From Plantago ovata (Eukaryota > Streptophyta > Magnoliopsida > Lamiales > Plantaginaceae): a DNA stretch of 64,000 nt. Position numbers and translations under genes: made by a program. Positions 1 to 10,547 of this stretch are shown piece after piece. A model generated the notes under the pieces. That model did not search any database and was not told the DNA's origin. It saw nothing but the letters and a program-made list of their open reading frames with translations. The number at the start of each line of letters is the position of its first letter. The stretch's first letter is position 1. Location: contig CM051456.1 in NCBI GenBank assembly GCA_028274465.1, positions 63,536,753 through 63,600,752 of the forward strand, read 5' to 3'.

Positions 1-3000
1 TCTTCTTACTGAGACCTCAAGATTCAACCATCTCCCAGCAATATTTCTTGGGAGGGATTCTTCCCATTGCTTTCTTTGGACCTTGAGTTCAATCCGTTTG
101 AACATTTGATTCAGAATGGCTGTAGGAAAGAACTCATTTACCAGCAAGTCTTCCAGCTTTAGGATCCAGCAACCATGAATGTTTCTGATCACATTCTGAG
201 TGGTTTTATCATTGCTGGTCTTTGTATATTCAATGCCGGAGCCAATAGCAATGCTGGCCAGCCTTTTCTCTTCCTGTCTTTGCCTTCTTCTTCTAGATTT
301 GGCATTGTCTTGATCTCTTGCTGAAGAGTCGGACGAGAAATGCCTTGAGTGGCCAGACGGAGTTATGGCTGTTAAAGGTCTAGCTCTTATGGCTTGAGCT
401 ATTGTTTGATTGTCATCATCTTCTTCATCATCTTCATTCAGATTGTGATGACTTTCATTGTGACAGAAATCTTGAGTTTCAGCAGCGGTTTTTCTCTTTT
501 TGGTACTTGCTGAATTTAACTCAGTTTCTGCTTGTCTTTTAGAACTTTGCTCTCTTTCAGCAAGAGGTTCTAATGGAAGTGGCACATCAGCAGCAGTAGT
601 AGGAGGGGTTTGATTGCTTTTTCTTGTCTTCTTTTCCCCCTTAGACATGGATTGCAACATCGGAGTGATGTGCAGAGAATAAAACTCATTGCAATTTTCA
701 GCAAGAGTGTTGAGACTGTTATACTTCATGATGATTTCTTGTTGATCATAGTTCATTGTTGCTAACTCTTTTTGAATATTCATCATGTTCTCTTCATGTC
801 TTTTCTCTGTTGCGGCCTTCTCATCCATAATATTCTGAGCTTTGACAAGAGCATTCTTTGCAAGCTTGAGCGCCTGACTTACATCTACTTCATAGCTCTT
901 ATGAAAAAGACTGATGTCTCTTTGAGCTATTGTCAAAGTTGTAGTGCGTCTCAGCACTGTAGCCAGTATTTTTCCAATGTCAAGTGGGCTCTCAGCAAGC
1001 AATGCCTCATCTTCAGCTTTGCAGGCATCATGGACTTGCTTTAGTGCTAGAATTCTGGGAGTAAACTCCTCAACTCTTGGGAACGGCACTAAATGAGGTG
1101 TTAAGGAATGAACCTTAATCTCAGAAGCAAACTGATCATCACGCGTCAGCAATTCAGCTCTCAGCCCATCGTCTAAATCATTGATGTAATCAGGAGGAGG
1201 AATCTGAACGACTTTTGGGTCTCGCTTAGATTGATCATCATCATTTTCTGACAAGTCGTCATCATCCTCAGATTCATCAAGTTGAGCGACTTTGGAGCCT
1301 TTGTCAGTAGCTTCACTTCCTTTTTGTTGAGTGGTTGCTGATGGCAACGCTTCAGACTCAACGACTGGAGTTTCACCAGTAGATAGTTGTTTCAATTGAG
1401 TTTGTGACTCAATTACTGGAGTTTCGCCAGTAGTTAGTTTTAATTGAGTAGTTGCTGAAGGCAACGTTTGAGATTCAATAACTGGAGTTTCGCCAGTAGT
1501 AAATGGAAGGGATGGAACTTCCTTTGATTTTGGTCTTGAAGATTCACCAATATCCAGATCCTGCGTATGCCTTGCATGGATCACGAGACTATTTTGTAGA
1601 GCTCGTTCGTAATCTTCATCGTCTTCATCCTCGTCTTCAAGGTTTTCTTCAGTAACCTTGGCATCAGAAATTGGACTCTTGCCATTTTTCAAGGCAGCCC
1701 TTTTTCTGGCATATTCTTCTTTAGTATCAGCACCTTGTACAGGTGCTTGATTTTCAGTAGCAGGAAGAGGTTGAGATTCATGCTGAGGTTGTGTTTGTTC
1801 AGCTTGCTGATTTTCTTGTTGAACATTTTCAGCAACTGTTAACTTTAGGCCTCCAGCATCAGGACTTGGACCTTGATTGTCATCATCATCGTCTTTCTTG
1901 TCCTTGGAATCTTTCCCTTCATCATCACTGGGATCAGTGGGAATGTTCTCATCTTCTTCTTCTTCTTCATCATCTGTCAGAATGACTAGCTCAATATGCT
2001 TGTACAAAGCAACACTTTTCACTTCCTCTTCCTCAGTTAATTTGTGGGGATCAGCCACCACAGGAACAAAAAGACCTTTGAGCATCACAGCTTGTTCAGC
2101 TGGAGAGGCACTCTTAAATTTGTCCTTCATATTCTCTCTGATTTGAGCAATCAGATTTGAGCTCATTTGCTGAGAATATGTCATTTCTTCAGGAAGGATG
2201 GAGTGGACAAATGTTTCGAGTTTTAACAGTGAAGATCTCTTTTTCTCATTTGAGAGATGAAGGTGAAGATCTGAGAAGTCCATTCTCCTATATCTTTGCC
2301 AGTTGCTGACGGACTTAGCAACCCTCGACAAAGTTGTCCTCTTGAAGCTCAAGTAAAGTTCTTCAGAACTTACTTGCTGATCTTCAGTGATGAGTACCAC
2401 TTCAGTGGTCTCCTTTTGAGCCTGAAAAAGAATTTTATTTAGATCAGGATTGGTTTGGAGAATTGTTTTAGAGTTTAAGTCTGAAACATGATTTACCTGC
2501 TGAGAGTCAGCAAGCTCATGTAGTACAATTTCCATTCCATGAGGAGCTTGAGTAGCATCCTCCATTTGTTCATCCTGAAATAAATTGAAATTAGACACAA
2601 GTACTAAGCTGTCAAACTTAGTTTTTATACCAAAATTATTAACTACCTGCTGAGCAGGGAGTGTTGGTTCTGGTGCAGAGGCTTCAGCAACCTTCTGACT
2701 TGTATCTTGAGAAGTCTGTAGAGAAAGAATAATTTTAGCAAAAGAACAATTTTCAGAATTTGAAGTTTTACTGATGGTTGAATTAACTACCTGCTGAGGA
2801 AGGACAGGTTGTGGCTCAGTCCTTTCAGCATTAACAGTTTCTTCAGCTTCTTGGACTGTTTCTTCAGCAGACTTCTGATTTTGCTCAAACTGAGAAAGTT
2901 GTGCGGTTTCAGCAATCTCCCTTGTCTCTGAAATGACAAGTTGAGCAGAAGCATCTTGACCTTTAAGCTCACTGCTTGTCATGAAGAGATCAATTGACTT

Positions 3001-4857
3001 GTTGGATGATTCTTCAATCTCCAACTCCATTTGTTTGCTTAAATCTTTCAGTACAAGCTGGACTTTGTCAATTGAGGTCTTGGGTGAACTTGGGCCAGTA
3101 TTCTCAGCATCAAGAGATGCGTCTTTGAATAATGCTTCTTGAGTTTCAGCAACTTCAGGAATAGGAACCATTGCTCTTTCAGCAACTAGTCCATCAGCAA
3201 GCTGGGTTTCAGCAACTTGATGAGTTGCTTGTTCAGCAACCATCTCTTCAGCAGCATCAGCGAGTGCCGCTCTTTGCAGATCAACAGCAATGTCGCTTGC
3301 TGGTTCCATAGTTGGATCATTTGGATTACCTACAATGTAGATATCTGGGACATGGGCAGGAAATTCATTTCCACTGCCTTGAGGTATGTTCTCAGTAGAG
3401 TTATCAACGTTAAGTTGATTGTTGAAGGCTTCCGCAAACACTTCAACATTGCTGATATATGTTTCAGTGATTATTTCAGCAACATCTACTGGCAAATGCG
3501 TTTCAGCATTTGTCTGGGAATTGACTGAGGAGTCTTGGACATTAGGGACTGACTGAGAAGCCAGTGTCTTCTTTCTTTTGTTACTTGTCCATTTCCTCTT
3601 AGGTACGGGATTTGCTGATGACGCTGCAGTCTGAGTGTCATCATCAGCTTTCCTCTTTTTCTTTTTAGATTTCTCTTGTTTCCCAGAGTCATCTATTGTT
3701 GCATTTTCAGCAACGGCTGTTGTACACTTACCTTGTTGATTTTCTACAGCAGTTTCATTTGTGTTACCACCACCAACAGCAGTTTCATCTCTAAGTTGCT
3801 GAGTGGTAACATCTGCAGCTGTTGTATACCTTTCTTGCTGGCTTGTGCTGACAACATTTGCAGTTGTTGTCTTCTTGGTTTTCTTTCCAGCAATCTTAGG
3901 TACATTCTGCTTGTAGAAAGATCTTCCCACATTGCACACAGATTTCTTGATTGGCAATGGGTTTCTTAGCTGAATCCTGAAATATTCAAGGATATAGCAT
4001 ATCTTGATTCCAGACATAACTGGAAAGGAAGGTGAGACCTTGTTGTCTTCTACCTTTACCTTAAACTTAGTAACACAATCAACAAGCCTGTTGAAAACGT
4101 ACTTAGCCCAGTTAAGTTCCGATTTATTTTCATAGATATGCATCAGCAATGGCCATCTTCTCAGGCCTACTTGGTCAATTCCTCCAACTTGGGAGTCAAG
4201 AACTGTAATGAGTAGCAGAGCTACTAGACCAAGTGAATGGCAGAGATGCTTTCTCTTAACGTGCTTTGTCCAAGTCACGGGAGCTATCTCGCCTTTCTTC
4301 ATCTTTGCATTTCTGACGTCACTGTAGAAAGCTTCAATTTCTTCGTCAGAAGCAGTGACGTCATCTTCAGTTCCAGTGGTTGGAATCTGAAAAATCTCCG
4401 CTAAATCAGTCCATTTCAGGACGATTTGCGTGTTCTGAACATAAGTAAGGATCACTTTTTCAGTGACTCCATTACTGTCTGTAAGGGACTGGATTTCTGC
4501 ATTGTTGTAGAATTCCATGGTATCAATCATGCTCACTTGCTCAGTGCGAGCAGAGATAAAGTTCATGAGGCCTTGCTGCTTGATGAACTCAAGCACCTCT
4601 TCATTTTGGTCATCAAGTTCTTGTTCATAAAAGTACCTAATGTACTTTTCTTTTGCAAACCCTCCCCATTGCATCAACATCTCACACTTTGCAGTGTCAA
4701 GATATGACGGAGGCATAGGTTTTACAGTGATTCGGTCATTTTTCAACACAACTTTCGTTGTGTCTTGGGCCAGAGTAGTCACCGGAGCAATGCGTGTTTC
4801 AGCACTGTCAACCTTTGACGATTTTGAGCACTTAGATGACTGTCTCTTGGGAGCCAT
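1..4857 (-). CDS. Giant extra (env-like / plant-transposon-protein-like) ORF of the Sirevirus, partial
   Basis: Reading codon by codon from the ATG at 4857-4855 (MAPKRQSSK) I find no stop before base 1, so the protein has at least 1619 residues and lacks its C-terminus here. Residues about 20-300 form a folded-looking N-terminal domain. Its segment with NWAKYVFNRLVD near residue 245 resembles the 'putative plant transposon protein' domain found in extra ORFs of plant retrotransposons (weak match by eye). After this come a basic KKKKRK stretch near residue 395, then long low-complexity sequence rich in Q, E, S, T and V/L-A-E tripeptides. Further on are an acidic D/E run near residue 960-1000, three GETPV(I/V)ES repeats (about 1355-1500) and a basic RRRRQRQ patch near the left edge. 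I see no signal peptide or membrane segment, so 'envelope' is a positional name only. Three frame-preserving intron-like segments lie at 2422-2790. The function is unknown. Confidence 0.75.
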   Translation of the reverse strand, partial: MAPKRQSSKCSKSSKVDSAETRIAPVTTLAQDTTKVVLKNDRITVKPMPPSYLDTAKCEMLMQWGGFAKEKYIRYFYEQELDDQNEEVLEFIKQQGLMNFISARTEQVSMIDTMEFYNNAEIQSLTDSNGVTEKVILTYVQNTQIVLKWTDLAEIFQIPTTGTEDDVTASDEEIEAFYSDVRNAKMKKGEIAPVTWTKHVKRKHLCHSLGLVALLLITVLDSQVGGIDQVGLRRWPLLMHIYENKSELNWAKYVFNRLVDCVTKFKVKVEDNKVSPSFPVMSGIKICYILEYFRIQLRNPLPIKKSVCNVGRSFYKQNVPKIAGKKTKKTTTANVVSTSQQERYTTAADVTTQQLRDETAVGGGNTNETAVENQQGKCTTAVAENATIDDSGKQEKSKKKKRKADDDTQTAASSANPVPKRKWTSNKRKKTLASQSVPNVQDSSVNSQTNAETHLPVDVAEIITETYISNVEVFAEAFNNQLNVDNSTENIPQGSGNEFPAHVPDIYIVGNPNDPTMEPASDIAVDLQRAALADAAEEMVAEQATHQVAETQLADGLVAERAMVPIPEVAETQEALFKDASLDAENTGPSSPKTSIDKVQLVLKDLSKQMELEIEESSNKSIDLFMTSSELKGQDASAQLVISETREIAETAQLSQFEQNQKSAEETVQEAEETVNAERTEPQPVLPQQVVNSTISKTSNSENCSFAKIILSLQTSQDTSQKVAEASAPEPTLPAQQVVNNFGIKTKFDSLVLVSNFNLFQDEQMEDATQAPHGMEIVLHELADSQQVNHVSDLNSKTILQTNPDLNKILFQAQKETTEVVLITEDQQVSSEELYLSFKRTTLSRVAKSVSNWQRYRRMDFSDLHLHLSNEKKRSSLLKLETFVHSILPEEMTYSQQMSSNLIAQIRENMKDKFKSASPAEQAVMLKGLFVPVVADPHKLTEEEEVKSVALYKHIELVILTDDEEEEEDENIPTDPSDDEGKDSKDKKDDDDDNQGPSPDAGGLKLTVAENVQQENQQAEQTQPQHESQPLPATENQAPVQGADTKEEYARKRAALKNGKSPISDAKVTEENLEDEDEDDEDYERALQNSLVIHARHTQDLDIGESSRPKSKEVPSLPFTTGETPVIESQTLPSATTQLKLTTGETPVIESQTQLKQLSTGETPVVESEALPSATTQQKGSEATDKGSKVAQLDESEDDDDLSENDDDQSKRDPKVVQIPPPDYINDLDDGLRAELLTRDDQFASEIKVHSLTPHLVPFPRVEEFTPRILALKQVHDACKAEDEALLAESPLDIGKILATVLRRTTTLTIAQRDISLFHKSYEVDVSQALKLAKNALVKAQNIMDEKAATEKRHEENMMNIQKELATMNYDQQEIIMKYNSLNTLAENCNEFYSLHITPMLQSMSKGEKKTRKSNQTPPTTAADVPLPLEPLAEREQSSKRQAETELNSASTKKRKTAAETQDFCHNESHHNLNEDDEEDDDNQTIAQAIRARPLTAITPSGHSRHFSSDSSARDQDNAKSRRRRQRQEEKRLASIAIGSGIEYTKTSNDKTTQNVIRNIHGCWILKLEDLLVNEFFPTAILNQMFKRIELKVQRKQWEESLPRNIAGRWLNLEVSVRR

Positions 4858-6016
4858 TTCTTATATAGCAAGAAAGATTGTACGAAAAGAGATAGTTTGC
4901 TTTTTGACCGGAGGTACAGTAGTTTCAGGTTAGAAATTGCAGAGAAAGGAAATGTGAGTTAAAGAATTTTGTCATTTCTCTAACTCCTTCTTTATATAGT
5001 GTCTCTGGTGTGTGAGAAACTCAATCGATTTGAGCTCTCAGCAAGGGTAAAACAGAGAACACTGGAGATAGTGGTGCCTTTGCATTGAATGCGTAGTGGC
5101 CCACTAACTAAAACCGTCAGAGCACTCTCTCTCTTTGTTTTGTTAGCCGTTAGATTAATAACTCCTTTTAATCAGTGGCCACGATCGAATTTCATGTCAT
5201 GATTTATTGCGAGTTTATCTGTGCCAGCTTAACGTCACAAATTGATTTTACCGAGTAATAAGGGATAGATTGCTTGCTGAAATAGACAAGAATCTTTTCA
5301 GCGAGTTTGAATTAACAATCTGGATACTTGTTGAAAGTTCCCCCTTACTTAGATATCTCAAATTTTCTAAGTTAAAAGACATTTCTGATTTCCCGTATCA
5401 GTAAATTCTTTTGTATTTGAGACATCCTTTGGTAAATCTGAGAGATGAGCTTTGCTCTTTTTCTAAGTTTCCGTCTCAGAAAATTCCTTTGATACTTGAA
5501 TACCTGTTTCAGTATCTTTTGATGGTCTGAGTAACCCGCTCAGCAATCCTTAAGCTCTTTCACTTACTGAGTGCCTTCTCAGCAAGTGATCAAGTTTCCT
5601 AACAAATACCCTGTTTTGAAGGAATACTTACTTGAATGCCTGTTTTCAGCAATCATGTTTGACTTATCATTTCTTAGAAGAAATCAGTGACTTGGTCTTT
5701 TGGACAGGAATACTTTGGCTTGCTGAATACCTGTTTCAGCATTCTGCCAAGTGTATCCTTTATTGAGGTAGTTCAATCAATCCAAGGTTATACCTTAGCA
5801 TTGCGAACCTATTATCCGTAGGGGCTTGGTAAAGATGTCAGCAAGCTGATCTTCAGTACCTACTTCAAAAACACCTTTTACAACCTATATCACCTTTTCC
5901 CATGATCTCTAAGGAAATGATGTCTAATATCATGTGGGCTTGTCCTAGAGTGAACTGAGGATTTTGCGAATTGCAATAGGCACTTGATGATCACAAAAGA
6001 TTGGTGTTTTTCTTGG
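4716..6016. repeat. Left copy of a false duplication at a contig end
   Basis: This stretch aligns from end to end with 6117-7403. Its last 200 bases carry indels relative to the intact pol coding sequence in the right copy (for example extra and missing bases around 5865-5990). That is the pattern of a poorly polished contig end. Confidence 0.85.
4991..4998 (-). promoter_or_regulatory. TATA box of the extra ORF
   Basis: On the minus strand this reads TATATAAA, 134 bases upstream of the ATG of the giant ORF. A start about 30 bases downstream would give a 5' leader near 105 nt. The right-hand copy of the false duplication has the same box near 6392-6399. This suggests separate transcription of the ORF rather than only read-through or splicing from the LTR, which is inference. 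Confidence 0.5.
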
Positions 6017-6116
6017 NNNNNNNNNNNNNNNNNNNNNNNNNNNNNNNNNNNNNNNNNNNNNNNNNNNNNNNNNNNNNNNNNNNNNNNNNNNNNNNNNNNN
6101 NNNNNNNNNNNNNNNN
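6017..6116. other. Assembly gap of exactly 100 N
   Basis: One hundred N characters, a conventional placeholder for a gap of unknown size. Both flanks are copies of the same 1.3 kb, so the two contigs overlap and the real gap is negative. Confidence 0.95.
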
Positions 6117-7403
6117 CATAGGTTTTACAAGTGATTCGGTCATTTTTCAAAACAACTTTCGTTGTGTATTGGGCCAGGTAGAACCGGAGCACTGCGTGTT
6201 AAGCACTGTCACCCGTTGACGATTTTGAGCACTTGAGACTGTCTCTTGGGGAGCCTTTCTTAATATAGCAGAAGGCATTGTATCGAAAAGAGATAGTTTG
6301 ATTTTTGACCGGAGGTACAGTAGTTTAGGTTATGAAATTGCAGAGAAAGGAAATGTGAGTTAAAGAATTTTGTCATTTCTCTAACTCCTTCTTATATAGT
6401 GTCTCTGGTGTGTGAAAACTCAATCGATTTGAGCTTCAGCAAGGGTAAAACAGAGAAACACTGGAGATCAGTGGAGCCTTTGCATTGAATGCGTAGTGGC
6501 CCACTAACTAAAACCGTCAGAGCACTCTCTCTCTTTGTTTTGTTAGCCGTTAGATTAATAACTCCTTTTAATCAATGGCCACGATTGAATTTCATGTCAT
6601 GATTATTGCGAGTTTATCTGTGCCAGCTTAACGTCACAAATTGATTTTACCGAGTAATAAGGGATAGATTGCTTGCTGAAATAGACAAGAATCTTTTCAG
6701 CGAGTTTGAATTAACAATCTAGATACTTGCTGAAAGTTCCCCCTTACTTAGATATCTCATATTTTCTAAGTTTAAAAGATATTTCTGATTTCCCGTATCA
6801 GTAAATTCTTTTGTATTTGAGACATCCTTTGGTAAAATCTGAGAGATGAGCTTTGCTCTTTTTCTAAGTTCCGTCTCAGAAAATTCCTTTGATACTTGAA
6901 TACCTGTTTCAGTATCTTTTGATTGTCTGAGTACCCGTCTCAGCATCTTAAGTTCTTTCACTTACTGAGTGCCTGTCTCAGCAAGTGATCAAGTTTCCTA
7001 ACAAATAACTGTTTTGAAGGAATTACTTGCTGAATGCCTGTTTCAGCAATCATGTTGTGACTTATCATTTCTTAGAAGAAATCAGTGACTTGGTCTTTGG
7101 ACAGGAATACTTTGGCTTGCTGAATACCTGTTTCAGCATTCTGCCAAGTGTATCCTTTATTGAGGTAGTTCAATCAATCCAAGGTTATACCTTAGCATTG
7201 CGAACCTATTATCCGGTAGGGGCTTGGTAAAGATGTCAGCAAGCTGATCTTCAGTACCTACTTTCACAACCTCAATATCACCTTTTTCCACATGATCTCT
7301 AATGAAATGATGTCTAATATCAATGTGCTTGGTCCTAGAGTGAAACTTAGGATTTTGCGTAATTGCAATAGCACTTGTATTATCACAAAAGATTGGTGTT
7401 TTC
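6117..7403. repeat. Right copy of the false duplication
   Basis: It begins at the equivalent of base 4716 and ends at the equivalent of 6016. Its first few hundred bases carry single-base indels that break the start of the extra ORF, while its right end is intact pol. The quality gradient is opposite to that of the left copy. Confidence 0.85.
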
Positions 7404-10400
7404 TTTGCAGAAATACCATAATCTCTTAATTGTTGCTGAATCCATAGGATTTGAGCTGTGCAACAACCAGCTGCAATGTATTCAGATTCAGTAGATGAAT
7501 TGGCGACACACGTTTGCTTCTTGCTGAACCATGATATTAATCTAGTACCCAAAAACTGACAAGTTCCAGAGGTACTTTTCTATCAAGAGTTGATCCACCA
7601 TGATCAGCATCAGAATAGCCAACCAATTCAAGTCCAGAATCTTTTGGATACCATAATCCAACATTGACTGTACCTTTAACATATTTCAGTATTTTAATTG
7701 CCTTTTTGTAGTGTGATTCTCTTGGATCCGATTGGAATCTTGCACACACACAAACAGCATACTGAATGTCAGGTCTACTTGCTGTTAAATACAACAAGGA
7801 ACCAATGAGCTTCCTATACTTGTGTTCTTCAACACTTTTGTCCTCTTTAGTATAGCCCAATTTGGTACCAACACTCATAGGGATCTTTTCAGGTTTTTCA
7901 TCCTCTTTGATCCTAAACTTTATGAGCATTTCTTTCGCATACTTTGCTTGATTTATGAATATTCCATCTTTGAGTTGCTTGACTTGCAACCCTAGGAAAT
8001 AATTCAATTTTCCCATCATACTCATTTCAAACTTATTTGTCATGAGTTTGGCAAAATCATCACAAAGTTGCTTGTCCTTAGATCCAAAAATTATGTCATC
8101 CACATAAATTTGAACTAAGATTAATTTACCATCATGGTTCATGGTAAAAAGAGTTTTGTCAACTTCACCTTTCTTGAAACCATTTTCCGGCAAGAACTTA
8201 GCTAAGGTATCATACCATGCTCTTGGTGCTTGCTTTAGACCATATACAGCTTTCTGTAGCTTATATACCATCTTGGTTTCTGAGGGAAGTTCAAAGCCAG
8301 GGGGTTGTTCTAGGTAGACTTCTTCAGCAAGTTCACCATTTAAGAATGCACTCTTAACATCCATTTGGTAAACAACGAAGTCATTGTGAGCAGCAAAGGC
8401 CAAGAAAAGCCTAATTGCATCCAATCTTGCAACTGAAGCGTAAGACTCATCATAGTCCAATCCTTCAGTCTGACAGTAACCTTGAGCAACTAAGCGTGCT
8501 TTGTTTCTTGTTACTTCACAAGACTCACTCAGCTTGTTTCTGAACACCCACTTTGTACCAATAGCTTTCTTATTTTCAGCAAGTGGCACAAGTTTCCAGA
8601 CTTTGTTTCTTTCAAATTGATCCAATTCTTCTTGCATTACCTCTATCCATTCAGAATGCTTCAAAGCTTCTTCTATGGTTTTAGGTTCAATTTCTGAAAC
8701 AAAGCAAGAGAATAAAGATTCTACTTCTACGACAGTTGCTTCTTCAGCAAGTCCCTGAGTAGCTTTGGATCTAGTGACTTGGCGTTTATTAATATCGCCA
8801 ATCATATCCGTAGAGGGATGATCTCTAATCCATTTATTAACAGGTTTCCTGTTTGTTGGATCAGGATATGTTTGCTCATCAGCATGTGACTCTTCGGTAT
8901 GTACTTGTTCAGTACTACTGGGAATTTGTGTCTCTGCTGAGATTTGATCGTCAGCAACTGCTTGCTCAGCATTGCTGGGTTGAGGTACTTCATCAGCAGG
9001 CCCTGGAGATTGCGTAATTTCAGCAACTTCCGGAGCAACCGCATCTTTTGCTGGAAATTCTTTGTCGTGAACTATATTTATCTTGTCATGACTCGGGAGA
9101 GGAGAATCATTGTCAGAATCATCATTTAGTTCAATTGACTTGATTTTCCTAGCATCAGATTCAGTTCTTTGCTCATGTATGATTAGCTTTTTCATACATT
9201 CTGATATTTCTTCTTCAGCAGGCACACCTTGTGACTTTTCGTAGAATACAACATGCACAAATTCTTCAATCTTTTGTGCCTTTTTGTTGTAAACTCTGTA
9301 AGCTTTACTATGCAAGGAGTAGCCAAGAAATATCGTTTCGTCTGCCTTTGGTTGAAATGTTCTTAGGTATTCTCTACCATTGTTAAGAACGAAACACTTG
9401 CAACCAAATACTCTTAGATGAGTGATGTTAGGAGGTCTTCCAACAAACAATTCATAAGGAGTTTTGTTGTATTCCTTAGTAATCAAACATCTATTCTGAG
9501 TATAGCAGGCGGTATTAATCGCTTCAACCCAGTAAGCCTCACTTATCTCAGTGTCAGCAAGCATTGTTCTTGTGGCTTCTTTCAGGGTACGATTCTTCCG
9601 TTCAGCAACACCATTTTGCTGTGGTGTCCTTACTGAGGATAACTGATATTGAATACCTTTGGAGGTACAATATTCAGTTATGTACTGGTTTACAAACTCA
9701 GTACCATGGTCTGTCCTTATGACTCTTACCTTGTCATTTTTCATGACTTCAAGCTTATTCAGCAAGTTAGGTATTTCAGTCTTGGTTTCAGATTTGTGCT
9801 TGATGAATACTACCCAAGTGAAGCTTGAATAGTCTTCTACCACGACTAGACCATACTTCTTACCAGCATAGCTTGTTGAAGAAGATTCAAACAAGTCCAT
9901 GTGTAAGAGTTGTAAAGGTTTTGTAGTTGACGGTACTGCCTTGTTCTTGAAAGAAGATTTGGTTTGCTTTTCTTGCTGACATGCATTGCAAACACCATCC
10001 TTCTTAAAAGTAACCCTAGGTAATCCAACTACAAGTGCCTTTTTAGACAGCTTATTCAGCGTCTTGAAGTTTAGATGACTTGTTCGTTTATGCCATAACC
10101 ATGCTTTTTCAGCAAGGCAATCATGATCTGAGACAAGGCATTTTTCAACGTTTGCTGAAGACCAATCAACGATGTACAAGCCTCCTGATCTTCTTGCAAT
10201 CATTATAACCTTTTTAGTCTCAAAATCTATAAGTTTGCATTCATCACTTTTAGTTTCGATGAAGTATCCTTTGTCAGCAAATTGACTCATGCTGAAAAGG
10301 TTAAACTTAAGATTTTTGACATAAAGAACTCCAGAAATGGTTATGCATCCCAACTTCACATCACCATAGCCTTTTGTAGATCCGGAGCCTCCACCAGCAA

Positions 10401-10542
10401 ACCTTATTGTTGGACCTTTAGACCACCGTCTATAGTTTATAAGGTTATTCTTGTTGCCCGTCATGTGCTTTCCACAACCACTATCAAAGTGCCAGATTGC
10501 ATCGTTTGTCTCCGTGGCTGCAATCTGCACAATCAAGAGCAA
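7157..10542 (-). CDS. pol: Copia polyprotein: protease, integrase, reverse transcriptase, RNase H
   Basis: Order on the minus strand: retropepsin with [11 protein letters not shown]; integrase zinc finger (H-H, CNACQQ) and DDE core with the acidic residues in [13 protein letters not shown] and NGVAERKNR; reverse transcriptase with [22 protein letters not shown] and the catalytic IYVDDI; RNase H with STESEYIAA and [12 protein letters not shown]. Protease-integrase-RT-RNase H is the Ty1/copia order. The frame breaks once near 7545-7560: the first ORF ends at 7537 and RNase H continues in another frame from 7552 to 7157. The break fits one missing A in an A-run next to the error-prone contig end, so I suspect a consensus error. 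Pol is in a different frame from gag. Apart from this the protein looks full length. Confidence 0.9.
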
Positions 10543-10547
10543 ACAAG

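Larger units (their letters stand above)
4858..7156 (-). other. Non-coding interval between pol and the extra ORF, with an assembly gap
   Basis: After removing the false duplication this is only about 1 kb. It holds the extra-ORF promoter, a purine-rich GTAAGGGGGAAC (minus strand, near 5338-5350 and again near 6733-6745) that resembles the polypurine tracts known in Sirevirus non-coding DNA, and many TTGCTGA heptamers. No protein is evident. Confidence 0.6.

Noticed and set aside
772..4933. Plus-strand frames and small minus-strand frames across 772-4933
   Set aside because: They are shadows of the 1619-codon minus-strand frame, which is continuously open and carries the recognisable domain.
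5890..6219. Frames that read through the N gap
   Set aside because: They are translated from N bases and duplicated contig ends; no real peptide.
7537..7560. Programmed frameshift in copia RNase H
   Set aside because: The break fits one lost A in an A-run close to an error-rich contig end, and copia elements do not use a frameshift at this point.
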